This document shows, piece by piece, positions 1-6,035 of a stretch of 6,057 nucleotides of DNA. The translations under genes and the position numbers were made by a program. Numbering within the stretch: the first letter of the stretch is position 1; every line of letters starts with the position of its first letter. The DNA lies in NCBI GenBank assembly GCA_001805085.1, contig MHEA01000119.1:3323-9379 (forward strand), written 5' to 3'. The notes under the pieces were generated by a model, which saw only the letters and a program-made list of their open reading frames with translations, was not told the DNA's origin and searched no databases. Source of the DNA: Nitrospirae bacterium GWC2_57_9 (GTDB lineage Bacteria; Nitrospirota; UBA9217).

Positions 1-604
1 GCTGCTCGATCATTTTCTCGATTCGGGCACGGACCTGACCGGCTTCATGCGCTCTCAATACCGGGAGGCAGGCGATTTTCTGGGCAGCGCCTATTCCGTG
101 AAGTCGAAGAAGAGCGGAGCCCATGCGACGGTCACGCTCGAACGCGAGGGGAATGCAGACGGGATCACGCTGAAGCTCAGGAAAGAAATTTCCCTGCGTT
201 CGGGTTCCTCCGTGGTCGCCATACGGTATAGCATTACGAACCAAAGCGGGGAGGAACTGAATACGAGCTTCGGCCCGGAATTCAATTTTTCGCTGCTTGC
301 AGGGAATGCCCACGACCGGTATTACGATATCCCGGGCCACGTACTGGAGAAGAGGAACCTGGCATCCCTGGGAGAGACGAACAACGTCAAGGCCGTGAGC
401 CTCGTCGACGAATGGCTCAAACTCAAGTTGACGCTCGGTTTCAGCCAGCCGGCCGCGCTCTGGCGCGCTCCCGTCGAGACGGTTTCCCAATCCGAAGCAG
501 GGTTCGAGCGGGTCTATCAGAGCTCCATGGTTATGCCCCTCTGGCGGATCTCGCTTCCTCCCGGCAATGGTTGGGAGACGACGATCACGTTGACGATCGA
601 ATAA
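1..604 (+). CDS. GH57 alpha-amylase / 4-alpha-glucanotransferase, C-terminal domain (5' truncated)
   Basis: The reading frame is open from base 2 and gives 200 residues up to the TAA at 602-604; the start and the whole catalytic part lie outside the window. The visible piece resembles the C-terminal beta-sandwich of GH57 4-alpha-glucanotransferases and alpha-amylases (the Pfam AmyA-gluTrfs_C family, formerly DUF1926). It begins with the LLDHFLDSG stretch that opens this domain. It then alternates beta-strands, with a lysine-arginine-rich strand (LKLRKEISL), the FGPEFNFSLLAG strand-turn, and a final strand (WRISLPPGNGWETTITLTIE). Family enzymes cleave or transfer alpha-1,4-glucan chains, usually in the cytoplasm, in glycogen or maltodextrin metabolism. 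Catalytic residues cannot be checked here, so hydrolase and transferase cannot be told apart. The ATG at 47 is internal, because homology-like sequence continues upstream of it. The following 402-bp gap suggests the transcription unit ends here. Confidence 0.8.
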   Translation, partial: LLDHFLDSGTDLTGFMRSQYREAGDFLGSAYSVKSKKSGAHATVTLEREGNADGITLKLRKEISLRSGSSVVAIRYSITNQSGEELNTSFGPEFNFSLLAGNAHDRYYDIPGHVLEKRNLASLGETNNVKAVSLVDEWLKLKLTLGFSQPAALWRAPVETVSQSEAGFERVYQSSMVMPLWRISLPPGNGWETTITLTIE

Positions 605-610
605 ATTCGG

Positions 611-634
611 AATGCGGAGTGCGGAGTGCGGAAT
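611..634. repeat. Heptanucleotide tandem repeat (AATGCGG/AGTGCGG)
   Basis: Three consecutive 7-base units, AATGCGG, AGTGCGG and AGTGCGG, are followed by a partial AAT. The array begins seven bases after the stop codon of the glucanotransferase gene. It is short, and seven is not a multiple that suggests a coding origin here. It resembles dispersed intergenic words I recall from environmental bacterial genomes, but that is recollection and not shown by this window. Confidence 0.75.
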
Positions 635-741
635 AAAAACCGCTTCGCTTGACCTCGCGAAGAGCGAACGTCTGTGACGGAGGCATACGTAAAGGTTCCA
701 TAGGCAGGATGCGGAGAAAAAGAATTTGATATTTAATCTTT

Positions 742-763
742 CTCCGTGCCCTCTGTGGTTAAA
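742..763. repeat. Fragment of dispersed intergenic repeat (CTCCGTG...TGTGGTTAAA)
   Basis: This 22-base stretch contains CTCCGTG and ends in the 10-mer TGTGGTTAAA, which recurs exactly at 6028-6037 in front of the last gene of the window. The same kind of word (CCGTGTTCACCTGTGGTTAA) forms the right edge of the repeat region after dxr. I read it as a remnant or half-copy of that repeat family. No partner inverted arm is visible close by. Confidence 0.4.
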
Positions 764-816
764 GTACTTTACCAACCGACATCTTAAATTTTGAGTCAAA
801 TTTTTGAGTTAAAATC

Positions 817-923
817 AAAACCAATTATCACACGAAGCCACAAAGCTCACGAAGGAAGACATGAATCTTGAATTTTAATTTGAATCTCTTCGTGCCTTCG
901 TGACGACCTGTGAGACTGGTTTT
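817..923. repeat. Imperfect palindromic element, CACGAAG family (copy 1)
   Basis: The outer edges are AAAACCA (817-823) and TGGTTTT (917-923), an exact 7-base inverted pair. Inside, TCACGAAGG (847-855) pairs exactly with CCTTCGTGA (895-903), leaving a 39-base AT-rich middle. An additional CACGAAG (831-837) on the left and CTTCGTG (888-894) on the right repeat the same word. The whole is about 107 bases and could fold into a cruciform or an RNA hairpin. It has no coding capacity for a transposase, so any mobility would need one supplied in trans. The same CACGAAG words build the element at 2884-2969. Confidence 0.6.
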
Positions 924-1006
924 AAGGTTTGGTTCAAGGTCTGAGGCTTGCCTCGTTAAATTATGAGATTACCAAAAGTGATATTTATAAAGAGGTTTAG
1001 ATTCAC

Positions 1007-2815
1007 ATGAAGAAATTGATCACGTTGCTCCTGTTCGTACTGTCCCTGTGTCCCGCTGTTTTCGCAGCCGAAAAACCGCTCGGCGTCGAAGAGTTCACGT
1101 CCACGGAGGAACTGGCCCTTTCCCTGTCGTCCTATTTCCCGAAGGTGCAAGGGGAGGTCAAGACCGTGCAGGGCGACCGGCTTACGCTGGCCTTCGTCAG
1201 GAAGGACGAACTGATTCCCGGCATGGCGATGACGCTCTGGCGGGAAGGCAGGGAGATACTCCATCCGGTCACCAAGGCCGTCATCGGCCGAGCGGAAGAA
1301 GAAGTGGGCACGATCGAGGTGGTGAGCGTAGGGGAGTCCTCGGTCACGGCCGTGGTCAAGAAAAAGAAGAAGGACGTCAGTCCCGGGGACCGGGCACGCA
1401 CGACGCCGCGGAAAATCAACATGGCCCTTGTCCCGCTTCGGGAGGAGCATCCCGATATTGTAAAAGCCCTGGCCGATAACCTGAACGAACTGGGCAGGTT
1501 CAACGTGCTCGATACCGGCAAAGTGGACGTTTTCCTGAAGAACAGCAAAACACGGGATGCCGCGGTGGTGCGGGAACTGGGAAGCACGTTCGGCCTTGAC
1601 GCTGTCGTCTCCCTCGGGATCTATCCCTCGGAAGGCCGGCTCATGGTTACGGCGAGGATCTTCTATACCGACGACGCAAGCCAGCTGGACACGGTCGTGG
1701 CGATGCTCGACCTCAAGGCAGGCAAAGGGTCGCTGGGCGAGATCAAGCCCTTCTTCACCCCGACCAGGGAGGAGAAGACCATAACGCCCGAACTGCCCTT
1801 CATGGCGCAGTCCTTTGTTGCCGCCGATTTCGACGGCGATGGAAGGCTCGAGTATGCTTTCTCCGACGGCTCCCGCCTTCATATCTACCGGAACGAACCG
1901 TCGGGCTGGCGCGAGGTCTGGACCGAGACCGCAACCAGCATCGGCGCCACGATGGAGTGGGAAGGCCTGACCACGGTCACCCGGCCGGGGACCGTGCTGC
2001 AGAACATCAATATCGACAGCGCCGATATCAACGGCAACGGCAGGCCCGAAGTGTTCGTCAGCATGCTCAGGAACGACAAGGTCATCTCCTCGGTCTTCGA
2101 GTTCCAGAACGGGACCTTTTCGCGCATTGCGGAACTTCCCGGGTTTTCGCGAGTGGTCTCCTGGCCGGGGAAAGGGACGATCCTTCTTATTCAGGATTAC
2201 GATGCCGTCCAGTTCCACCGGGGGCTGCCGCGGCAGCACGTCTGGTCGCAGGGCGCCTACCGGGCGGAGGGTGAAGTGCGTTTCCCCAAAGATCTTTCCC
2301 TGTACGGCTGGACCTTCGCGAATTTGGGGGAAGCGCAGCCTTTGCTCGTCGCGCTTGATGCTGAAGACCGCTTGCTCGTCTATTCCGGCGACAGCGTGGT
2401 CTGGAAGAGCGTGGAGCAGTATCCGGTCGTGGACGTTTACGTCTACCCCCCGGCGACCGGTGTGGGCGCCATTCTTGCGAAACAGTCCGGCGAGGACAAG
2501 GGCCAGCGGGTGCGGCTTCGGGGCAGGCTGGTGGCGCTTGACGTGAACGGGGATGGGAAGGACGAGATAATCCTTCCAAAGAACATAACGGGCACGTTCA
2601 CGGGCGGGTTCTCCGGAGCGGAACTGAACGGTTTGAGCTGGAACGGTGCGCGTCTCGACCCGGCATGGAGCATCAAGGACATCCCGGGCCCGGTCTTCGA
2701 TTTCCGGTCCATGACGCCCGATCAATCCGGAGTCCGCATCAATGCGCTCGTCAGGACGCAAGGCGGTCTCTTTACCAAGGACCGTCAGCAGGTGATGATC
2801 TATACGGTCCGGTAG
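1007..2815 (+). CDS. Exported FG-GAP/VCBS repeat protein with FlgT-C-like and TolB-like N-terminal domains
   Basis: A 602-residue protein of unknown role. Residues 1-20 or 1-21 form a classic Sec signal peptide: MKK, a hydrophobic core, then AVFA-A. Cys15 is followed by proline and preceded by leucine, so it is a poor lipobox. Residues about 47-130 look like the small beta-barrel of the FlgT C-terminal family: a GEVKTVQGDRLTLAF opening, a GMAMTLWREG strand, IGRAEEEVGTIEVVSV, and a closing SPGDRA. Residues about 136-236 alternate helix and strand (NMALVPL, then VLDTGKVDVFLK, then a REL-GLDAVVSLGIY core), like TolB-N/CsgG-type domains. From about 265 to the end is a probable beta-propeller. Three calcium-binding-type FG-GAP loops are seen: D274-E282 (DFDGDGRLE), D340-E348 (DINGNGRPE) and D512-E520 (DVNGDGKDE). 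A run of five lysines lies at 118-122. The start follows AAGAGG at 11 bases. It appears monocistronic, with repeats on both sides. Periplasmic or outer-membrane-associated location is inferred. Domain names are from recognition by eye. Confidence 0.85.
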   Translation: MKKLITLLLFVLSLCPAVFAAEKPLGVEEFTSTEELALSLSSYFPKVQGEVKTVQGDRLTLAFVRKDELIPGMAMTLWREGREILHPVTKAVIGRAEEEVGTIEVVSVGESSVTAVVKKKKKDVSPGDRARTTPRKINMALVPLREEHPDIVKALADNLNELGRFNVLDTGKVDVFLKNSKTRDAAVVRELGSTFGLDAVVSLGIYPSEGRLMVTARIFYTDDASQLDTVVAMLDLKAGKGSLGEIKPFFTPTREEKTITPELPFMAQSFVAADFDGDGRLEYAFSDGSRLHIYRNEPSGWREVWTETATSIGATMEWEGLTTVTRPGTVLQNINIDSADINGNGRPEVFVSMLRNDKVISSVFEFQNGTFSRIAELPGFSRVVSWPGKGTILLIQDYDAVQFHRGLPRQHVWSQGAYRAEGEVRFPKDLSLYGWTFANLGEAQPLLVALDAEDRLLVYSGDSVVWKSVEQYPVVDVYVYPPATGVGAILAKQSGEDKGQRVRLRGRLVALDVNGDGKDEIILPKNITGTFTGGFSGAELNGLSWNGARLDPAWSIKDIPGPVFDFRSMTPDQSGVRINALVRTQGGLFTKDRQQVMIYTVR

Positions 2816-2883
2816 ATAGAGGTTCACGGCATGAGAGGCTGTCAGGTACGAACCAAATTCTCCTCAAAATGGGAAGAAAATTT

Positions 2884-2969
2884 ACCACGAAGCGCAGGTC
2901 GGTCACGAAGTTTTAATCAAAGTGCGGATTACTCCCGGATTTCTTCGTGTACTTCGCGATCTTCGTGGT
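2884..2969. repeat. Imperfect palindromic element, CACGAAG family (copy 2)
   Basis: ACCACGAAG (2884-2892) pairs exactly with CTTCGTGGT (2961-2969), and inside it CACGAAG (2904-2910) pairs with CTTCGTG (2943-2949). The element lies between the exported-protein gene and uppS. It has the same word content as 817-923 but a different outer edge. The right arm contains three CTTCG words in a row. No T-tract follows, so it is not a standard intrinsic terminator, although a folded transcript could still affect read-through into uppS. Translation of the right arm in the uppS frame gives FLRVLRDLRGE, which could mislead start prediction for uppS. Confidence 0.65.
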
Positions 2970-3006
2970 GAAGATGTTCTGGTTCCGGCTTGTCCTGATT
3001 ATGAAA

Positions 3007-3026
3007 AAGGGAGAACAGAAAAAGGA
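3007..3026 (+). promoter_or_regulatory. Purine-rich ribosome-binding region deciding the uppS start
   Basis: Two purine-rich candidates precede the ATG at 3027. AAGGGAG (3007-3013) is a better Shine-Dalgarno match but sits 13 bases upstream, and AAAGGA (3021-3026) directly abuts the ATG. Neither has ideal spacing, so translation may be modest. The region still supports 3027 over the GTG at 2922, which lies inside the palindromic repeat. Confidence 0.45.
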
Positions 3027-3785
3027 ATGAAAAGCAAAAGCCCCACAGTTGAGGACCTGCGAAGCCGGGTGGATCCGGCCGGTCTGCCGAAGCACGTAGC
3101 CATCATCATGGACGGCAATGGCCGGTGGGCGCTCCGGCGGGGACTGCCGCGCATCGCCGGGCATAAGCGGGGCGTCGACACCGTCCGCCGGGTGACGGAG
3201 GAGTGCAGAAAGCTGGGCGTATCGGTCCTGACCCTTTATGCTTTTTCCGATGAGAACTGGGGCCGGCCCAAGGAAGAGGTCGGCTTCCTGATGGACATGC
3301 TCGGCACCTTCCTCAAGGCCGAGATCGCGTCGATGAAGGAGAACGGGATACGCTTCCGCGCCATCGGCAGGATAGAACGCATCCCGGCATCGGCAAGAAG
3401 CTGGATAGATCGCGCAGTCTCCGAGACCCGGGACAACACGGGCATGGTGCTGAACCTCGCGTTGTCCTATGGCGGCCGCGGGGAGATCCTCGAGGCGATC
3501 AAACGCCTGCGTGCAGCGAACGGCACTGCCTCCGTGCTTACTGAAGAGGTTTTTTCCTCCTACCTTGACACCGCCGGCCTTCCCGATCCCGACCTGATCA
3601 TCCGGACCAGCGGCGAAAAACGCATCAGCAATTTCCTGCTGTGGCAGGCTGCCTATGCCGAGCTCTATTTTACGGACACGCTCTGGCCGGACTTCCATGA
3701 AGAGGACCTGCTGACCGCCATCCTTGACTACCAGGGCAGGCAGCGAAGGTTCGGTCTGACCCAGGAACAGCTCGTAAGAAAATAG
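3027..3785 (+). CDS. uppS: Undecaprenyl diphosphate synthase (cis-prenyltransferase)
   Basis: Makes C55 undecaprenyl diphosphate by adding eight IPP units in cis to farnesyl diphosphate; the product becomes the lipid carrier for peptidoglycan and surface polysaccharides. From the ATG at 3027 it is 252 residues, the normal family size. All signature blocks are present: HVAIIMDGNGRWA with catalytic Asp29, the GHK motif with His46, YAFSDENWGRP (Ser74, Asn77, Arg80), and IIRTSGEKRISNFLLWQ with diphosphate-binding Arg193, Arg199 and Ser201. AYAELYFTD carries the Mg-binding Glu212. By family knowledge it works as a cytoplasmic or membrane-associated homodimer. The frame stays open upstream to a GTG at 2922, but those 35 residues include translated palindromic repeat and are unlike the family, so I prefer 3027. 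It heads the uppS-cdsA-dxr cluster, 89 bases before cdsA. No frr or pyrH lies upstream, unlike many genomes. A promoter is expected between 2816 and 3026 but none is clear. Confidence 0.96.
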   Translation: MKSKSPTVEDLRSRVDPAGLPKHVAIIMDGNGRWALRRGLPRIAGHKRGVDTVRRVTEECRKLGVSVLTLYAFSDENWGRPKEEVGFLMDMLGTFLKAEIASMKENGIRFRAIGRIERIPASARSWIDRAVSETRDNTGMVLNLALSYGGRGEILEAIKRLRAANGTASVLTEEVFSSYLDTAGLPDPDLIIRTSGEKRISNFLLWQAAYAELYFTDTLWPDFHEEDLLTAILDYQGRQRRFGLTQEQLVRK

Positions 3786-3808
3786 CGACACTTCCGCGAG
3801 AATCGTGA

Positions 3809-3841
3809 TTCCCTGTCCCGCTTGAGCGGGACTGCAGGGAA
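3809..3841. repeat. Hairpin in the uppS-cdsA gap
   Basis: TTCCCTG (3809-3815) pairs with CAGGGAA (3835-3841). Nested inside, TCCCGC (3816-3821) pairs with GCGGGA (3826-3831) around a TTGA loop, leaving a three-base CTG bulge on the right side. This is a strong GC-rich stem of 13 pairs. It is followed by AAATC rather than a T-run, so it is not a typical rho-independent terminator, and the cluster probably continues through it. It may act as an mRNA-stabilising or processing hairpin, or be a dispersed REP-like repeat; the window holds only one copy. Confidence 0.7.
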
Positions 3842-3874
3842 AATCAACGCCGGATCGCAACCATGGAGAAATGA

Positions 3875-4669
3875 ATGCTCACTAAGAGGATAATCTCGGG
3901 CCTGCTGTTCCTTCCGATCTTCTACCTGGTCGCCTGGAAGCTGGACCCCGTCTATTTTTCGGCGCTCGTGCTCGGGGCCGTGGTGATCGGACAGTATGAG
4001 TTCTACCGCATGGTAAAGGCGCGCGGCATCACGCCCAACATGGTGCTGGGGATCGCGATCGGGGCGCTGATGATCGTGGAATCCTACCAGCCGGTCGTCT
4101 TCGGCGCCGGCAACTATCTGGCCGCCTTCCTGATCCTTATCCTGGCCGCACGGCTGTTCTCGCCCCGTCCTGTTGACGGAGCGATCGAGGACGTCGCGGC
4201 AACGGTGTTCGGCATCTTCTATGTTGCCTTCCTGTTCAGCTTCCAGGTGGCGATCCGTCTGTCCCCGGACGGCAAAGAATGGCTGGTCTTCCTATTCTTC
4301 ATCATCTGGGCCTCCGACATCGGCGCCTATTCGATCGGCGTTCCTTTCGGCAGGCATCGTTTGTACGAAAAAGTGAGCCCCAAGAAGAGCATCGAGGGCC
4401 TTATCGGAGCGCTTGCAGCATCGGCGGGCATGGCAGTGCTCTGCAAGGTCTGGTTCATGCCCTCCGCCCCGGCTGGAGAACTTATCGCGATCGCCCTGGG
4501 CCTGGCGCTCGTGGGAACCGTGGGCGATCTGGCCGAGTCCCTGATCAAGCGCGCAGCCGGGGTCAAGGATTCGGGGGCGATCATTCCGGGCCACGGCGGC
4601 GTCCTGGACAGAATGGACAGCATGCTGTTCGCGGCACCTGTTCTGTATTATTATTTAAGAATAAGATAG
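3875..4669 (+). CDS. cdsA: Phosphatidate cytidylyltransferase (CDP-diglyceride synthase)
   Basis: Integral inner-membrane enzyme that makes CDP-diacylglycerol and pyrophosphate from phosphatidic acid and CTP, the branch point to all major phospholipids. At 264 residues it has the usual length of the family. Hydrophobic segments fill most of the first 125 residues (for example 7-20, 27-40, 56-68, 81-92 and 109-127), with more at 136-150, 175-193 and 202-216. The C-terminal CdsA signature is complete. It runs from Ser222 through KR (225-226), VKDSG (230-234) and PGHGG (238-242) to DRMD (245-248). The SDIGAYSIG block (147-155) and GDLAES (217-222) carry the conserved acidic residues of the metal/CTP site. 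The ATG at 3875 follows a GGAG (3865-3868) six bases away; an out-of-frame ATG at 3871 lies between. The downstream gap to dxr is 72 bases with nothing recognisable in it. Confidence 0.97.
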   Translation: MLTKRIISGLLFLPIFYLVAWKLDPVYFSALVLGAVVIGQYEFYRMVKARGITPNMVLGIAIGALMIVESYQPVVFGAGNYLAAFLILILAARLFSPRPVDGAIEDVAATVFGIFYVAFLFSFQVAIRLSPDGKEWLVFLFFIIWASDIGAYSIGVPFGRHRLYEKVSPKKSIEGLIGALAASAGMAVLCKVWFMPSAPAGELIAIALGLALVGTVGDLAESLIKRAAGVKDSGAIIPGHGGVLDRMDSMLFAAPVLYYYLRIR

Positions 4670-4725
4670 CAATGCCTTCTGCAACCAAAGATTGAAAAGA
4701 CGGTAATAGAAACAGATAAGAGCAC

Positions 4726-4731
4726 AGGGAG
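4726..4731 (+). promoter_or_regulatory. Shine-Dalgarno AGGGAG for the GTG start of dxr
   Basis: AGGGAG lies ten bases upstream of the GTG at 4742. No ATG in the right frame is available nearby, and the protein from this GTG begins exactly where the family's MKKIAVLGSTGSIG block begins. Together these fix the non-ATG start. Confidence 0.75.
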
Positions 4732-4741
4732 CTTCGGCAGA

Positions 4742-5902
4742 GTGAAGAAGATCGCGGTCCTCGGTTCCACCGGATCCATAGGGCAATCGACCCTGTCGGT
4801 GGCGGAAAAGTTTCCCGACCGGTTCAAGGTCGTGTCGCTTGCAGCGGGCAACAATGTCGACTTGCTCGAAAAGCAGGTCCGGCAGTTCAAACCGGAGATC
4901 GTTTCGGTCATGAACCCGGCCGCAGCAGAGCGCCTGAAGAAGCGGTTTCCCGACCTGAAGCTTCGCGTCCATTCCGGTGTGGAAGGCCTGATCCAGGTGG
5001 CCGCGGCGGAAAGCGCCGACATCGTCGTCTCGGCGATCGTGGGCACCGCCGGACTGGTCCCGACCATGGCTGCGGTACGGGCCCGCAAGATGATCGCTCT
5101 CGCGAATAAGGAGGTGCTCGTGACCGCGGGTGAACTCGTGGTTGCCGAGTGCCGCGCCCGCGCAGTGCAGCTTCTTCCCGTGGACAGTGAGCACAGCGCC
5201 ATCTTTCAGTGCCTGCAGGCAGGCGAGGACCGGGACATCAGGAACCTGATCCTGACCGCATCAGGCGGTCCTTTTCGGAACCATTCGAAGAAGGACATGG
5301 CCGGTGTCACTCTTGCACAGGCCCTGAAGCACCCCAACTGGAGCATGGGAAGGAAAATCACCATCGACTCCGCGACACTGATGAACAAGGGGCTCGAAGT
5401 GATCGAGGCGCGCTGGCTCTTTTCGATCCCGCCGGAGCGGATCAAGGTACTCGTGCACCCTCAGAGCATTGTCCATTCCATGGTCGAATACGTAGACGGC
5501 GCGGTCGTGGCCCAGCTGGGAATGCCGGACATGAAGGGGCCCATCGCCTACGCGCTCTCCTACCCGGACCGGCTTTCCGACGTATCCCCGAGGCTGGACC
5601 TGGCCTCCATCGGAACGCTCACCTTTGAGGAGCCCGATCTCGACCGTTTCCCCTGCCTGGCCTATGCGTTCGACGCGCTGAAAGCCGGCGGAAGCATGCC
5701 CGCCGTATTGTCGGCGGCAAACGAGGTGGCGGTCAAGTACTTCCTGGAGGAGAGGATCGGCTACGGAGACATTGCACGGGTCATCAGGGATACCATGGAT
5801 CGTCACGCAGTGATGCCCCTGAAGACCGTTGAGGATGCGCTGAAGGCCGATCTCTGGGCCCGGCAGGAAGCGGAGAGAATCGTAGCAAACCTATCACTAT
5901 AA
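4742..5902 (+). CDS. dxr: 1-deoxy-D-xylulose 5-phosphate reductoisomerase
   Basis: Rearranges and reduces DXP to 2-C-methyl-D-erythritol 4-phosphate with NADPH, the committed step of the MEP route to IPP and DMAPP; cytosolic and, by family knowledge, the fosmidomycin target. It is 386 residues, close to the usual 390-400. The N-terminal NADPH-binding fold opens with the glycine-rich LGSTGSIGQSTL (7-18) and continues to ALANKEVLV (119-127). The metal ligands are Asp148 and Glu150 in LPVDSEHSAIFQ, and Glu219 in MNKGLEVIEA. LTASGGPFR (171-179) lines the phosphate site. The flexible active-site lid HPNWSMGRKI (197-206) keeps His197, Trp200 and Met202. The C-terminal helical domain is complete, including SAANEVAV (324-331). 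Translation begins at GTG. Its TAA stop (5900-5902) coincides with the left edge of a repeat-like region. Dxr supplies the IPP used by UppS, encoded two genes upstream. Confidence 0.97.
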   Translation: MKKIAVLGSTGSIGQSTLSVAEKFPDRFKVVSLAAGNNVDLLEKQVRQFKPEIVSVMNPAAAERLKKRFPDLKLRVHSGVEGLIQVAAAESADIVVSAIVGTAGLVPTMAAVRARKMIALANKEVLVTAGELVVAECRARAVQLLPVDSEHSAIFQCLQAGEDRDIRNLILTASGGPFRNHSKKDMAGVTLAQALKHPNWSMGRKITIDSATLMNKGLEVIEARWLFSIPPERIKVLVHPQSIVHSMVEYVDGAVVAQLGMPDMKGPIAYALSYPDRLSDVSPRLDLASIGTLTFEEPDLDRFPCLAYAFDALKAGGSMPAVLSAANEVAVKYFLEERIGYGDIARVIRDTMDRHAVMPLKTVEDALKADLWARQEAERIVANLSL

Positions 5903-6035
5903 CCACGGATAAACATACCCTGCACTCGCGCTAGCGCACTCGTAATCGCTGGGCACAGGCAGATAGACACAGGTAAAGCAGATCCTAAACGTTAGTTGTT
6001 TCGTTAATGCAGTCATCCGTGTTCACCTGTGGTTA
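5900..6035. repeat. Repeat-like region with inverted edges TAACCAC/GTGGTTA after dxr
   Basis: The left edge TAACCAC (5900-5906) is an exact inverted match to GTGGTTA (6029-6035). Next to it, CACGGAT (5904-5910) matches ATCCGTG (6015-6021). Inside are a perfect 10-base palindrome GCGCTAGCGC (5928-5937), a 7-base direct repeat GCACTCG (5922-5928 and 5936-5942), and several ACAGG/CACAGG words (5955-5972). The 10-mer TGTGGTTAAA at its right end recurs at 754-763. It is about 136 bases, spans nearly the whole dxr-to-next-gene gap, and has no coding content. Whether it is one element or several nested remnants is unclear. Confidence 0.5.

Larger units (their letters stand above)
605..1006. other. 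Intergenic region, AT-richer, repeat-bearing
   Basis: No credible gene is seen in these 402 bases; base composition is clearly more AT-rich than in the flanking genes, especially from about 720 to 1000. From left to right it holds a heptamer tandem repeat (611-634), a weak hairpin CTTCGC/GCGAAG (643-648 with 657-662), a repeat-like fragment ending TGTGGTTAAA (742-763), two TTTTGAGT-like words (789-810), and an imperfect palindrome (817-923). The promoter of the downstream exported protein should lie here. The best sigma70-like guess is TTCAAG (933-938) and TAAATT (957-962) with an 18-base spacer. It matches the consensus poorly, so I do not call it as a separate feature. An AAGAGG Shine-Dalgarno (990-995) precedes the 1007 start. 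Confidence 0.6.

Noticed and set aside
643..662. Possible minus-strand terminator: stem CTTCGC/GCGAAG followed, on the minus strand, by a T-run
   Set aside because: Only six base pairs with an eight-base loop, and no minus-strand gene that it could terminate.
829..903. CRISPR-like array from repeated CACGAAG words
   Set aside because: Words are seven to nine bases, irregularly spaced and partly inverted. There are no constant-length repeats or spacers, and no cas genes.
933..962. Sigma70-like promoter TTCAAG-18-TAAATT before the exported-protein gene
   Set aside because: Matches about three of six and four of six consensus bases; such matches are expected by chance in an AT-rich stretch.
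1049..1054. Lipobox at Cys15 of the exported protein
   Set aside because: Leucine at -1 and proline after the cysteine do not fit the lipobox, while AVFA-A at 17-21 is a good signal peptidase I site.
956..2827. A 623-codon open frame on the minus strand, longer than the sense gene it overlaps
   Set aside because: Its product has no signal peptide, no recognisable domain and a composition (rich in H, R, P, G, D) typical of antisense reading of GC-rich codons. The + strand frame has a signal peptide, Shine-Dalgarno and clear FG-GAP loops.
2913..3860. A 315-codon minus-strand open frame opposite uppS
   Set aside because: It is the shadow of uppS, whose catalytic motifs are all intact on the + strand.
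4670..4741. Possible regulatory structure in the cdsA-dxr gap
   Set aside because: No inverted repeat, T-run or repeat word was found apart from the dxr ribosome-binding site.
4651..5202. Overlapping minus-strand open frames opposite the 5' half of dxr
   Set aside because: Low-complexity antisense translations with no motif; dxr on the + strand is complete and conserved.
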